Positions 34,931-43,692 are shown, counted from the stretch's first letter. The stretch: DNA of 60,516 bases from Acidimicrobiia bacterium (GCA_012959995.1 DUCC01000032.1:1-60516); one strand, 5' to 3'. Numbers and translations: made by a program. The notes: generated by a model not told the origin, from the sequence alone.

Positions 34931-36499
34931 TTAGTGCGAGGGAGTGAGCGAATCTGTGGTGTCGCGGTGAAGTTTTGCTGCGTGACGGTTTAGGCCAACT
35001 AATTCGGCTTTGATTCCACGCTGGGCAAACTTGGCCACTACGGCATCGATAGCCACAATGGCTGAGGTATCCCAAATACGGGCCTCGCTCACATCAATCT
35101 CAACTCGCTTCACCTTTACGGCGTCATAGTCAAAGGAATGCACGAGGTCGTTTGTTGAAGCAAAGAACAACTGGCCGGTGACTGCATAGAGGCGTTCAGC
35201 ATTGTCAGGGTCAAGCACGCTGGTTACTTCCACCAAGTGCGACACACGCCGGACAAAGAAGATCGCCGAAAGGGCTACCCCACCACCGACGCCGTAAGCC
35301 AGGTTGTGGGTTAAAACCACGATGCCGACCGTAGCGACCATCACGATGGTCTCGGTACGGGGCATGACCCGCAGCGTGGCCAGTCGAGCGCTCTTCCAAT
35401 CAAAGGTGCTAGCAGAAACCATAATCATTACGGCAACTAGCGCTGCCATGGGGATACGAGCCACAAAACCTCCGAGGGTCAGGATCATGACCAGCAAAAA
35501 CACCCCCGAGGCCAAAGTTGACAATCGGGTACGTCCACCCGAGCGGTAGTTGATGATGGACTGGCCAATCATGGCGCAGCCGGCCATACCACCCAAGAAA
35601 CCCGTAGCAATGTTGGCCACTCCCTGGCCACGGGACTCACGGTTCTTGTCGGAGTTTGAGTCGGTGAGGTCATCAAGGATTTGAGCAGTGAGGAGCGACT
35701 CAAGTAGCCCCACGAGGGCCAGGGTAATAGAGAACGGAAGAATTATCCGTAGCGTTTCAACGGTCCAAGGGATGTTTGGTATCGCTAATCCAGGTAAAGA
35801 ATCAGGCAACGCTCCCATGTCGCCCACCGTGGGGAGATGCAGGTCAAAGCCAATGGCGACCCCAGCCAACACAATGATGGCCACCAGAGGGGACGGCACG
35901 GCAGTGGTGATTCGCGGCAAACCGTAAATGATGCAAAGCCCAGCAGCAATAAAGGCCAGATTCAGCCAAAGGACGCTTTGGTCAACATGGCCCGACGGGA
36001 AGATATGCGGCAGTTGGGCCAGAAAAATAAGGATGGCCAGCGCATTAACGAAGCCCACCATGACCGTTCGGGGGATAAACCGCATAAGAGAGCCAACGCC
36101 CAACCGGCCCAAGCCAACCTGAATTACTCCGGCCAGAATCGTGGCGGCGAAAAGATGGCCGAGCCCGTAGTCGGCAACTAAAGGCACAACCACTAAGGCC
36201 ATGGCGCCGGTGGCGGCCGAGATCATGCCTGGACGACCCCCGGCGAAAGAAATAATTATGGCAATAGAGAACGATGCGTAGAGTCCAACTTTGGGGTCAA
36301 CCCCCGCGATGATAGAAAAGGAAATGGCTTCAGGAATCAAAGCAAGAGCTACCACCATGCCCGACAGCAGGTTCGCCGTGGGGTTCACCAACCACTGGTC
36401 ACGGAACCTTTGGCTGGTGGCTCGCTGGGCCGGGGACCGCCAATCGAAGCGACGACCAGGTGAACGGTCGCGCACTGATGTCTGAGAATTCTGAATCAT
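34931..36499 (-). CDS. SulP/SLC26-family anion transporter with STAS domain
   Basis: Membrane anion permease of 522 residues: a transmembrane domain with about 14 segments (55-420) and a C-terminal STAS domain (about 435-520). [16 protein letters not shown] and [15 protein letters not shown] match the family's transport core. Sulfate, bicarbonate and dicarboxylate carriers all share this build, so the substrate is open. The start ATG has AGGGGTG just upstream. A structured leader (36530-36596) and a palindromic element lie in its 5' region. No carbonic anhydrase or sulfate-assimilation gene is nearby. Confidence 0.88.
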   Translation of the reverse strand: MIQNSQTSVRDRSPGRRFDWRSPAQRATSQRFRDQWLVNPTANLLSGMVVALALIPEAISFSIIAGVDPKVGLYASFSIAIIISFAGGRPGMISAATGAMALVVVPLVADYGLGHLFAATILAGVIQVGLGRLGVGSLMRFIPRTVMVGFVNALAILIFLAQLPHIFPSGHVDQSVLWLNLAFIAAGLCIIYGLPRITTAVPSPLVAIIVLAGVAIGFDLHLPTVGDMGALPDSLPGLAIPNIPWTVETLRIILPFSITLALVGLLESLLTAQILDDLTDSNSDKNRESRGQGVANIATGFLGGMAGCAMIGQSIINYRSGGRTRLSTLASGVFLLVMILTLGGFVARIPMAALVAVMIMVSASTFDWKSARLATLRVMPRTETIVMVATVGIVVLTHNLAYGVGGGVALSAIFFVRRVSHLVEVTSVLDPDNAERLYAVTGQLFFASTNDLVHSFDYDAVKVKRVEIDVSEARIWDTSAIVAIDAVVAKFAQRGIKAELVGLNRHAAKLHRDTTDSLTPSH

Positions 36500-36529
36500 T
36501 TACACCCCTGAAAGCGATAAACAACGCCT

Positions 36530-36596
36530 CCGGTTTAGGGCGTAGGCAAGGCTACCAATTGCCCGCCCTCGCCTGATGTCGCAAGAGTCACACCGG
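36530..36596 (-). promoter_or_regulatory. Structured 5' leader of sulP (candidate)
   Basis: On the minus strand, CCGGT (36596-36592) can pair with ACCGG (36534-36530). Inside this lies a long hairpin at 36569-36537 with stem parts AGGGCG/CGCCCT and GGCAA/TTGCC around a 9-base loop. The nested helices lie about 30 bases before the sulP start and could be an attenuator or an unknown ligand-binding leader. I do not recognise it as a known riboswitch, and there is no T-run to make it a terminator. Confidence 0.4.
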
Positions 36597-36624
36597 CCTT
36601 CGCCCACCAATCGCCGCTTTCCCA

Positions 36625-36667
36625 AAAAGTTCGTGTGGTGGGGATAGCCCCCACCACACGAACTTTT
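36625..36667. repeat. Perfect 19-bp-arm palindromic element (copy 3)
   Basis: Arms 36625-36643 and 36649-36667 are exact complements (AAAAGTTCGTG, then TGGTGGGG) around a 5-base loop. The outer AAAGTTCGTG equals copy 1 at 5183; the GGGGATAGCCCCC centre is a variant of the GGGGACAGTCCCC core. Unlike the other copies it lies between divergent genes (sulP and a hydrolase), where it cannot be a simple end-of-gene terminator. Confidence 0.85.
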
Positions 36668-36728
36668 GCCGATTCGCTTAGCAAGATGCAAGACGCTATG
36701 TTTTGAGTACCCTCTATAAGGAGTTTTC

Positions 36729-37517
36729 ATGCCATTCGCTGACGTAAACGGACAAAACCTTCATTATGTAGACCACGGAGGCGAAGGGCCGGCCATTATT
36801 TTGAGCCACGGTTTCGCCATGGGCCACGAAATGTGGGATGAACAACTCGCCCCGCTAGCCGCCGCCGGGTGGCGGGTTATTACCCACGACGAACGTGGCT
36901 GGGGGCAAACCGTCTATAGCGGGGCCTTTACCTACTGGGATTTAGCCGACGACGTTTTTGGCCTTATGGACCACCTCGGAATCGAACAAGCAGTGCTGGG
37001 CGGCATGTCCCAAGGCGGCTTCCTCTCCATGCGGGCCGCGCTAAAAGCCCCAGAACGCGTTCGAGCTTTAGTACTGGTCGACACCGAAGGCGGCGCCTAC
37101 GGAGACGAAGAACGCCAACAATTCGAGGCGCTCTTCGGCGCCATGATGGAACACGGTTTCGTCGGCCCAGTTGGCGACATGTTGGCTAGCGTTTTGTTTG
37201 CCCCCGGTTTTGCCGGAGCAAACATTTGGCGAGCCAAGTGGAACGCCCGGCCCGGCGCAGCCTGGCTCGATGCCAAAGAATGCTTATTTGAACGCGACGA
37301 CATCAACGCCCGTTTAAGTGAAATCTCTTGCCCCTCCATCACTTTCCACGGAGAAGGAGATGCTGCTATCCCGTTAGCACGCGGCCAAGAAATGGTCGAA
37401 ATGCTAGGCGGCGACACCACCATGGTGGTGGTACCCGGGGCCGGTCATTCAGCGAACCTCGAGAACCCTGCGGTGGTGAACCCCGCCCTGGTGGAGTTTC
37501 TCAGTAACTTGAGTTAG
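36729..37517 (+). CDS. Alpha/beta hydrolase (haloperoxidase/esterase-like)
   Basis: A 262-residue serine hydrolase. The N-terminal motif SHGFAMGHEMWD carries the oxyanion hole, the nucleophile is Ser94 in GGMSQGG, and the late acid and His appear in GEGDAAIP and GAGHSANLE. The fold and length fit 3-oxoadipate enol-lactonase-like or non-haem haloperoxidase-like hydrolases; the actual reaction is unknown. AAGGAG lies six bases before the ATG. It diverges from sulP and converges on the YciI gene with a four-base overlap. Confidence 0.87.
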   Translation: MPFADVNGQNLHYVDHGGEGPAIILSHGFAMGHEMWDEQLAPLAAAGWRVITHDERGWGQTVYSGAFTYWDLADDVFGLMDHLGIEQAVLGGMSQGGFLSMRAALKAPERVRALVLVDTEGGAYGDEERQQFEALFGAMMEHGFVGPVGDMLASVLFAPGFAGANIWRAKWNARPGAAWLDAKECLFERDDINARLSEISCPSITFHGEGDAAIPLARGQEMVEMLGGDTTMVVVPGAGHSANLENPAVVNPALVEFLSNLS

Positions 37518-37786
37518 TGCCCCAACACCGGTTTCAAACCGGTAATGGTTACCTGAGCAAATAGGCCAGCGAGGGCGTAAGGATCGCCCGCGGCCATGGC
37601 TTCAATCTCTGCGCGGTCATCCATGTCGGTAACTATGAGCGATCCACACATGTTTCCCTCGGCATCCATGAGCGGCCCGCCGTAAACAATGTTGAAGTTA
37701 CTCATGTAAGCCAGATGCTCCTCACGAGTTTGGCTGCGCAAATCGCCAGCGTCGGGGCGGTCAAGAGCGTGGAGTACAAAATGCAT
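37514..37786 (-). CDS. YciI-like protein
   Basis: A small dimeric alpha-beta barrel protein of 90 residues, with the family His-Asp pair in LHALDRPDAGDLR, the REEHLAYM segment and GSLIVTDMDDRAEIEAMAAGDPY. The role of most YciI proteins is unknown; some act as small dehalogenases or in ring-opening pathways. It starts 2 bases downstream of the FAD monooxygenase stop, so the two are a likely pair, and YciI might process the hydroxylated product. Confidence 0.87.
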   Translation of the reverse strand: MHFVLHALDRPDAGDLRSQTREEHLAYMSNFNIVYGGPLMDAEGNMCGSLIVTDMDDRAEIEAMAAGDPYALAGLFAQVTITGLKPVLGH

Positions 37787-37788
37787 GT

Positions 37789-39054
37789 TTATTCCTGGGG
37801 TTGTTGGGCGAGTGCTTGAAGTTGAGAAATGTCAAAACCGGCAAGTTTTTTGTAAGCGTTGGCTTCTCGTTCGAGGTCGCTGGTCGGCACGCACTGGTGC
37901 TGACCTTGACAAGTCCCGTCGCAGCGGTCGTGCACCCATTGCATGACTCGCTCGGGCCCGGCCTGCCGGTTTGCTAAAACCAAGCGCCCAGTTGGGTCAA
38001 CCCGTTGCTGATCGTAAGCCAACAAAGCACGCTCTGGGTCGGCATGTTCACTTAGTGCACCGGTAAGTGCTTCGGCATCCAAAATCCCTTGCGCTGCTCC
38101 ATTGCTGCCGTTGGGGCGCATGGGGTGGGCAGCATCGCCCAACAAGGTGACCCGCCCGTGGCTCCACTGAGACAACGGATGACGGTCCACCATGGGGAAC
38201 TCGTAAGCCACCGGGGTAGAAGCAATTAACTCCCCCACGTTTAGCCAGCCGAAGTCCCAGTCCTTAAACATTTCGGCAATAACCAGCGGGTCGGTTTCGG
38301 AGTTCCAGTCGGCTGCAGCCACATCCATGTCTACCGGCCGCTCGGCCACCCAGTTGGTTAGCACGGTTCCACCGAATTCTTGAGGGCCGCGTATTGGGTA
38401 AATCACCGCTTTTTGCTGATCATGGCCGGCCATGATCATGGTGCGACCATCCAGAAAAGCCGGGGCTTCCACGGCGCCCCGCCACAAAACCAAACCACTA
38501 TAAAACAAATCGTCGTTCCCGGTGACCAGCAACTTCCGCAAAACCGAGTGCAACCCGTCGGCACCCACCAGTACATCCCCAGTGAAACTTTTACGAGGTC
38601 GGCCAGATTTCCGGTCGGTGAAATGCGCCTCGACGTGATCGCTTTGCTCGGTGTAATGCGAAAAATGGTGGCCCAAGAAAAGTGCCTCGGAGCCAAGCGT
38701 TCTTTTTACGGCATCCAGCAAAACCATTTGCAATCGGCCACGGTGTATCGAATACTGCGGCCAAGGGTTGCCGGCCGCTTCACCGCGTGGTTCTTCCCAA
38801 ATGGTGACCCCATTTTCGGAACAAAACCTTAATGCTGAGGTTTGTACGGCCGCCGCCGCCAACTGATCAGCTAATCCAAGGTCATGAAGAATTCGCACTG
38901 AGTGAGGTAAAAGGTTGAGCCCCACGCCGAGTTCTCGAGGTTCAGCGACCGATTCGAAAACCTGCACTTGGTGACCCGCTCGGTGCAGGCACAATGCAGC
39001 GGTTAAGCCACTGATGCCGCCCCCCGCAATGAGAACTCTTTTCGACCCGCTCAT
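37789..39054 (-). CDS. FAD-dependent aromatic-type monooxygenase
   Basis: A group A flavoprotein hydroxylase of 421 residues. It has FAD motif AGGGISGLTAALCLHRAG, the DG-type segment DVLVGADGLHSVLR and the GD motif GDAAHPMRPNGSNGAAQGILD. Closest in style to 6-hydroxynicotinate, salicylate and 3-hydroxybenzoate hydroxylases. The start is the ATG at 39054 (MSGSKRVLI); eight further codons are open. A late cysteine-rich stretch (HDRCDGTCQGQHQC) is unusual. It lies between a small basic protein (27 bases upstream) and yciI. Confidence 0.88.
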   Translation of the reverse strand: MSGSKRVLIAGGGISGLTAALCLHRAGHQVQVFESVAEPRELGVGLNLLPHSVRILHDLGLADQLAAAAVQTSALRFCSENGVTIWEEPRGEAAGNPWPQYSIHRGRLQMVLLDAVKRTLGSEALFLGHHFSHYTEQSDHVEAHFTDRKSGRPRKSFTGDVLVGADGLHSVLRKLLVTGNDDLFYSGLVLWRGAVEAPAFLDGRTMIMAGHDQQKAVIYPIRGPQEFGGTVLTNWVAERPVDMDVAAADWNSETDPLVIAEMFKDWDFGWLNVGELIASTPVAYEFPMVDRHPLSQWSHGRVTLLGDAAHPMRPNGSNGAAQGILDAEALTGALSEHADPERALLAYDQQRVDPTGRLVLANRQAGPERVMQWVHDRCDGTCQGQHQCVPTSDLEREANAYKKLAGFDISQLQALAQQPQE

Positions 39055-39081
39055 GGAAAGTGACCATACCGCAAACAAACC

Positions 39082-39297
39082 TTAGGCCGGTACGGGGAGC
39101 CCCAAAGCCTGGTAACGGCGACGACGCTCCGTAATCACCCACTGCTTCCGAACTTCAATTGCTAAACGAAAATTACGGTCAGCTTGGAATTGGCTCCATC
39201 GGCGCTGAAACAGACCAGCAAGGCCAAAACTTAGGCTGTTGGCCAGGCATTGAGCGAGGCCTCCGGGAATCTTGTTACTTCCTCCAGTGGTGTGCAT
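39082..39297 (-). CDS. Small basic protein of unknown function
   Basis: A 71-residue protein that I do not recognise. I accept it because a strong AAGGAG lies six bases before its ATG and it sits 27 bases upstream of the FAD monooxygenase in the same direction. The N-terminus is Gly/Ser-rich with a short hydrophobic patch (LANSLSFGLAGLF), and the C-terminal half is rich in Arg and Gln (RRWSQFQADRNFRLA, ERRRRYQALG), reminiscent of short DUF1127-like proteins. It may be a small partner or regulator of the monooxygenase. A leader-peptide role cannot be excluded. Confidence 0.55.
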   Translation of the reverse strand: MHTTGGSNKIPGGLAQCLANSLSFGLAGLFQRRWSQFQADRNFRLAIEVRKQWVITERRRRYQALGLPVPA

Positions 39298-39394
39298 AAT
39301 GTCTCCTTTGTGGCTTTCCTTAATGACCCGCCAGGGAGGTTTTTCTGACAGGTTCGATTTTTTTATTCCCTAGGCCGGCAGGTAGACTGCGGTC

Positions 39395-40123
39395 ATGACC
39401 CAAGAGGAGACACTCCGAGTTGATTTAACGGCTGCTTTCCGCCTTGCAGTACGTTTTGGGTGGCACGAGTCAGTAGCGAACCATTTCAGCGCTGCAGTCT
39501 CTGACGATGGAAAAAAGTTTCTCCTCAACCCACGATGGCGCCATTTTTCTCTCATCAAGGCCAGCGACTTGTTGCTGCTTGATGCTGACGACCCAGCCAC
39601 CCTGGAGCGCCCCGATGCTCCGGACCCATCGGCCTGGTGCATCCATGGTGCCGTACATGCGGCAATCCCCGAAGCAAAAGTGCTGCTTCATCTGCACCCG
39701 CCTTATGCCACCGCACTGGCCGGGCTAGCCGACCCAACCATTTTGCCCATTGATCAAAACACGGCACGATTTTACGACCGAGTGGCCTACGATTTGAACT
39801 TTGGTGGCATGGGCGACGTCATCGAAGAAGGTCAACGTATCGCACAGGTCATGCAAGACAAGCCAGTGATGATGATGGGAAACCATGGGGTCATGGTGGC
39901 TGCTGCCTCCGTGGCCTATGCCTTCGAAGAAATGTATTACTTAGAAATTGCTTGCCGAACCATGGTTTTGGCACTCTCTACCGGGCAACCACTCAGTATT
40001 ATTAGCGACAAAATTGCAAGAAAAACGCTCCTCGGTTGGGAAAAGTTTCTCCCGGTAGGGCAGTATCACTTTACGCAACTCAAAGAGTTACTTGACCGGG
40101 ACGACCCCTCATACCGTGATTAA
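39395..40123 (+). CDS. Class II aldolase/adducin family protein
   Basis: A 242-residue zinc-dependent aldolase-fold protein. HLHPPYATALAGL holds the metal histidines, HESVANHFSAAV the phosphate-binding region, and a third metal His is expected in GNHGVMVAA. The family covers fuculose-phosphate aldolase, ribulose-phosphate epimerase and decarboxylase-like enzymes; members without a kinase nearby often act on non-phosphorylated compounds. It lies 39 bases upstream of the thiolase gene in the same direction, so it may feed a catabolic path ending in acyl-CoA. Confidence 0.85.
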   Translation: MTQEETLRVDLTAAFRLAVRFGWHESVANHFSAAVSDDGKKFLLNPRWRHFSLIKASDLLLLDADDPATLERPDAPDPSAWCIHGAVHAAIPEAKVLLHLHPPYATALAGLADPTILPIDQNTARFYDRVAYDLNFGGMGDVIEEGQRIAQVMQDKPVMMMGNHGVMVAAASVAYAFEEMYYLEIACRTMVLALSTGQPLSIISDKIARKTLLGWEKFLPVGQYHFTQLKELLDRDDPSYRD

Positions 40124-40162
40124 AAATCTATCAGGCCATACCGGCCGCCTAAGGAGAAAATT

Positions 40163-41335
40163 ATGTACGAAGCAGTAATCGTTGATGCTGTACGAACCCC
40201 TGGAGGACGCCGTAATGGCCGACTCAAAGACTGGCATCCGGCAGCGCTGGCTGCCCACGTACTTAAAGCCTTAGAAGAGCGCAACAACCTTGACCCTGCG
40301 TTGGTCGACGATGTGGTCATGGGCTGTGTAATGCAGGTCGGGCAGCAGTCGCTCAACATTGGACGTAGCGCCGTGTTGGCCGCTGGTTGGCCAGAATCGG
40401 TTCCTTCAACCACCGTAGATCGCCAGTGTGGTTCTAGCCAGCAAGCAATTCACTTTGCCGCCCAAGGGGTTATGGCCGGAGCCTACGACATAGTTGTTGC
40501 CGCAGGTGTTGAGTCCATGAGCAACGTCCCCATGGGGTCTTCGGTAGTAGGCGGAGAAATGGGCCACCCCTTTCCCCCCGCCATGTTGGAGCGCTACAGC
40601 GAAACCGGTCTCCCTCCCCAGGGCATCGGCGCCGACATGATTTCCGATGAGTACAACATTAGCCGAGAAGACCTGGATGCTTTTGGAGCTCAGTCTCAAC
40701 AACGGGCCGAACAAGCCACCACCGAAGGCCGTTTCGACAACGAGATCATTCCGGTCCCCATCGACATTGATGGTGTTACCGAAATGCATACGGTAGACGA
40801 GGGCATACGCCCAGGAACTACTGCGGAAAAACTCGGCGCCTTAAAGCCAGCGTTCAAAGAGGATGGCCGCATTACTGCAGGCAACTCTTCGCAAATTTGC
40901 GATGGCGCCGCGGCTATTTTGATTATGAGCGCAGAAAAAGCCGCCGAACTGGGCTTGAAGCCTCGGGCACGCTTTCATACCTTTGCCTTGGCTGGCACCG
41001 ACCCCGTGACCATGCTTAAGGGCCCTATTCCGGCTACTGAAAAAGTATTCGAACGCAGCGGTCTGACCGTTGAAGACATTGACTTGTTCGAAATTAACGA
41101 AGCATTTGCGTCGGTTGTATTGGCCTGGCAAAAAGAAACCGGTGCTGACCTCAGCAAAGTAAACGTCAACGGCGGCGCCATTGCTCTGGGCCACCCCCTT
41201 GGTTGCTCGGGAGCCAAGCTCATGACCACTTTGCTTAACGAACTTGAACGCACCGACGGCCGTTATGGCCTCCAAGCTATGTGTGAAGGCGGTGGCTTAG
41301 CTAATGCCACCATTATCGAAAGGATTGGCGCCTAA
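40163..41335 (+). CDS. Acetyl-CoA acyltransferase (thiolase)
   Basis: Cleaves 3-ketoacyl-CoA to acetyl-CoA plus a shortened acyl-CoA, or runs in reverse. Catalytic residues are visible: Cys89 (DRQCGSSQQA), the HPLGCSGAK His near residue 345, and Cys near residue 375 (MCEGGGLANA). At 390 residues it is of normal length. AAGGAG lies before the ATG. It is the first of three genes, each a beta-oxidation step, with one base overlapping the SDR start. Branched-chain, isoleucine or fatty-acid breakdown would all use such an enzyme. Confidence 0.93.
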   Translation: MYEAVIVDAVRTPGGRRNGRLKDWHPAALAAHVLKALEERNNLDPALVDDVVMGCVMQVGQQSLNIGRSAVLAAGWPESVPSTTVDRQCGSSQQAIHFAAQGVMAGAYDIVVAAGVESMSNVPMGSSVVGGEMGHPFPPAMLERYSETGLPPQGIGADMISDEYNISREDLDAFGAQSQQRAEQATTEGRFDNEIIPVPIDIDGVTEMHTVDEGIRPGTTAEKLGALKPAFKEDGRITAGNSSQICDGAAAILIMSAEKAAELGLKPRARFHTFALAGTDPVTMLKGPIPATEKVFERSGLTVEDIDLFEINEAFASVVLAWQKETGADLSKVNVNGGAIALGHPLGCSGAKLMTTLLNELERTDGRYGLQAMCEGGGLANATIIERIGA

Positions 41336-42114
41336 TGCCACGTATGAACCTTGAGGGGTCTTCCTCGATCATTACCGGGGGTGCCTCGGGTATCGGCGAG
41401 GCCAGCGCCCGCCAATTGGCTGCTGCGGGTTCTCGAGTGGTCATAGCCGACCTCAACGAAGAGCGCGGCACCGAAGTTGCTTCGGAACTTGGCGGCTTAT
41501 TTGTTAAGTGCGATGTTTCCAGCACCGAAGACGCAGAGACCGCAGTAGCGGCAGCCAGCGAAATGGGGCCCTTGCGGGCTTTGGTTAACTCGGCCGGCTT
41601 AGGTTTCGCCGGTCGCACCATTGACCGCAACAACGAACCCATGGACTTAGAGAAGTTCCGCTTCGTCATTAACGTCAACCTGATTGGCTCGTTCAACATG
41701 TTGAGCCGGGCCGCCGGTGCTATGGCACAAACTGAGCCGGTAGACGACGACGGCACACGGGGAGCCATTGTTAACATGGCTTCAGCGGCGGCCTTCGACG
41801 GCCAGATCGGTCAGTGCGCCTACTCAGCCTCAAAGGGCGGCGTGGTCGGCATGACGCTGCCCATTGCCCGTGACCTGTCCGTGGTGGGCATTCGGGTAAA
41901 CACCGTGGCCCCCGGGCTTATCGACACCCCGATCTACGGTGAAGGCGAAGCCAGCGAACAGTTCAAAGCCCACCTTGGGCAGTCGGTGTTGTTTCCTAAG
42001 CGTTTGGGAAGCGGCGAAGAGTTGGCTTTCATGGTGATGGACCTAATTACCAACCCTTACATGAACGGCGAAACCATTCGCGTGGACGGCGGCATTCGCA
42101 TGCCACCCAAATAG
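41335..42114 (+). CDS. SDR 3-hydroxyacyl-CoA dehydrogenase (HSD10-like)
   Basis: NAD-dependent short-chain dehydrogenase of 259 residues. The cofactor motif is TGGASGIGEA, the active site has Ser-x-Tyr-x3-Lys (GQCAYSASKGG), and VNTVAPGLIDTPIYG follows. The whole reads like the type 2 3-hydroxyacyl-CoA dehydrogenase (17-beta-HSD10) group, used for isoleucine and short branched acyl-CoA oxidation. It lies between thiolase (one-base overlap) and enoyl-CoA hydratase (8-base gap), giving hydratase-dehydrogenase-thiolase in one operon. Confidence 0.92.
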   Translation: MPRMNLEGSSSIITGGASGIGEASARQLAAAGSRVVIADLNEERGTEVASELGGLFVKCDVSSTEDAETAVAAASEMGPLRALVNSAGLGFAGRTIDRNNEPMDLEKFRFVINVNLIGSFNMLSRAAGAMAQTEPVDDDGTRGAIVNMASAAAFDGQIGQCAYSASKGGVVGMTLPIARDLSVVGIRVNTVAPGLIDTPIYGEGEASEQFKAHLGQSVLFPKRLGSGEELAFMVMDLITNPYMNGETIRVDGGIRMPPK

Positions 42115-42122
42115 GAGTCGAT

Positions 42123-42884
42123 ATGTCTGAAAATACTGCGGTACTGACCGAAAAACGTGGCCGGGTTCTGCTCATTACCTTAAACCGTCCCGAGGCCATG
42201 AACGCCATCAACGGTGACTTAGCCAACGGTCTTTGGGATGCCGTGCAAATGCTTAACGATGATCCAGACTTAACCGCCGGGGTACTCACCGGTAACGGGC
42301 GAGGGTTTTGCGCTGGCATGGACCTCAAAGCTTTCTTGCGGGGTGAAAACATTGGCCCCTTTATGGAATTCGTTAAAGAAGGAGCGCAAAAGCCTTTGAT
42401 TGGTGCCATCGAAGGCTTTGCCTTAGCTGGTGGCTTGGAGTTGGCTTTGAGCTGCGACCTTCTGGTGGCTTCGGAGGGCGCCAAAATGGGCATTCCTGAA
42501 GTAGGGGTGGGCCTATTTGCGGCCGCCGGTGGCGTACTGCGCTTGTCTAGCCGCGTCGGCCACGGCAAAGCAATGGAAATGGCTATCACCGCCGACCCGA
42601 TCTTGGCCGAAGAAGCTTTGCAGTTCGGGCTGATTGCCCGCATGACCGAAAAAGGTGGAGCGGTAGAAGGAGCACTCAAACTTGCGGAACGAGTCGCTCA
42701 AAATGCTCCACTTGCCGTGGCCGCTTCCAAAAAATTAGTCCAGGCAGCTTCCTCGGGAGCCAGCGAAGAGGAACTCTGGGCATTGAACACGGAAATGCAA
42801 ATGAAGGTGTTTGTTTCCAACGACTCTAAAGAAGGCCCCAAAGCTTTCGCTGAAAAACGCCCACCCGAGTGGACCGGTACTTAA
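42123..42884 (+). CDS. Enoyl-CoA hydratase/isomerase (crotonase family)
   Basis: A 253-residue crotonase. The oxyanion-hole motifs are GRGFCAGMDLKAF (about residue 60) and EGFALAGGLELALSCDL (about 99). The catalytic Glu region is IPEVGVGLFAAAGG, with only one of the usual two acidic residues evident, so it could act as an isomerase or hydrolase rather than a simple hydratase. It ends the thiolase-SDR-hydratase operon, and a convergent thioesterase gene begins four bases later. Confidence 0.9.
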   Translation: MSENTAVLTEKRGRVLLITLNRPEAMNAINGDLANGLWDAVQMLNDDPDLTAGVLTGNGRGFCAGMDLKAFLRGENIGPFMEFVKEGAQKPLIGAIEGFALAGGLELALSCDLLVASEGAKMGIPEVGVGLFAAAGGVLRLSSRVGHGKAMEMAITADPILAEEALQFGLIARMTEKGGAVEGALKLAERVAQNAPLAVAASKKLVQAASSGASEEELWALNTEMQMKVFVSNDSKEGPKAFAEKRPPEWTGT

Positions 42885-42888
42885 ACCT

Positions 42889-43692
42889 TTAACCCTCCGG
42901 GGTTAACAACATGGCCAGTTGTCGTGACTGAGCAACCAACGCTCCGGTGGAATCCCAGAGCCGACCGCTTTCAATCATGCGGCCATCGTGAAGGTCTTCG
43001 GTGACAAATTCTGCTTGCACCCAACCAGGTGCAGGTAGCCGGCGAATATGTACCGTGAGTTCGATGGTGGGAACCCAGCCTATTCTTCCCAGCAAGCCAA
43101 AAATGGGGGGCGGGAAGGCATCGGCAAACAACACCAGACCCAATGGGTCGGGTTGGCGGCCATCTAAGAAGCGTATCCAACCAGAGATTTTGGCTTTCTC
43201 TGGGGCTCCTGCCTTGACCTGCTCTGGATGAATGCGCATCTCGACTCGGTTCTGAATCACCAGTTCCACGCCCTGTTCAAGGCCTGAGCGGGACCGACAT
43301 TGGTCGGGCCCTGATATTTCTGGGGCGGGGATACTCACTTGAGGTGCTTGATCAGAACCGGCGCCCAAGGTGCCAAAGGCCGCCAAAACCTCTACTCGGG
43401 TTTTTTCTGCTTGCTCTAACGAGCCCCGCAACGTGCTGATGTTGCGGCCCGAACGGACCAGAGAACCATGCACCAGGGCCGAGGCGTTGCCGCTTCCGGG
43501 GCGCAAATAGTGTGCGGTCACGCTGAGCGGGTCGCTATGTGGGCTCAAGGTGCTCAAGCCACGCAGCAAGGGAGCCAACAAGTAGCCCCCGTTGGGGTTG
43601 TCGCCAATATTCCATTGGTCGCTTAAGGTCAGCGACCACTCCCCCGGGCTTTGCTCGGTGAGTTGGGTTTCGGTATCAAATTGAAAAGCCAC
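42889..43692 (-). CDS. Acyl-CoA thioesterase family protein (TesB-like, two hotdog halves)
   Basis: A 267-residue double-hotdog protein of the TesB-like thioesterase group. SLTLSDQWNIGDNPNGGYLLAPLLRGL is the usual N-terminal motif, with HGSLVRSGRNISTLRGSLEQ in the middle. In the second half the LTVHIRRLPAPGWVQAEF strand is typical. The acyl chain handled is unknown. It follows the aldehyde dehydrogenase by 56 bases on the same strand and may belong to the LLM/ALDH operon or stand alone. Confidence 0.85.
   Translation of the reverse strand: MAFQFDTETQLTEQSPGEWSLTLSDQWNIGDNPNGGYLLAPLLRGLSTLSPHSDPLSVTAHYLRPGSGNASALVHGSLVRSGRNISTLRGSLEQAEKTRVEVLAAFGTLGAGSDQAPQVSIPAPEISGPDQCRSRSGLEQGVELVIQNRVEMRIHPEQVKAGAPEKAKISGWIRFLDGRQPDPLGLVLFADAFPPPIFGLLGRIGWVPTIELTVHIRRLPAPGWVQAEFVTEDLHDGRMIESGRLWDSTGALVAQSRQLAMLLTPEG

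Noticed and set aside
36500-36730. 76-codon minus-strand frame spanning the region upstream of sulP
   Set aside because: It contains the palindromic element and structured leader; residues are low-complexity, Arg/Gly-rich and unlike a protein.
41335-42114. SDR gene as FabG (3-oxoacyl-ACP reductase)
   Set aside because: The operon context with thiolase and hydratase and the VNTVAPGLIDTPIYG region fit the HSD10-type dehydrogenase better.
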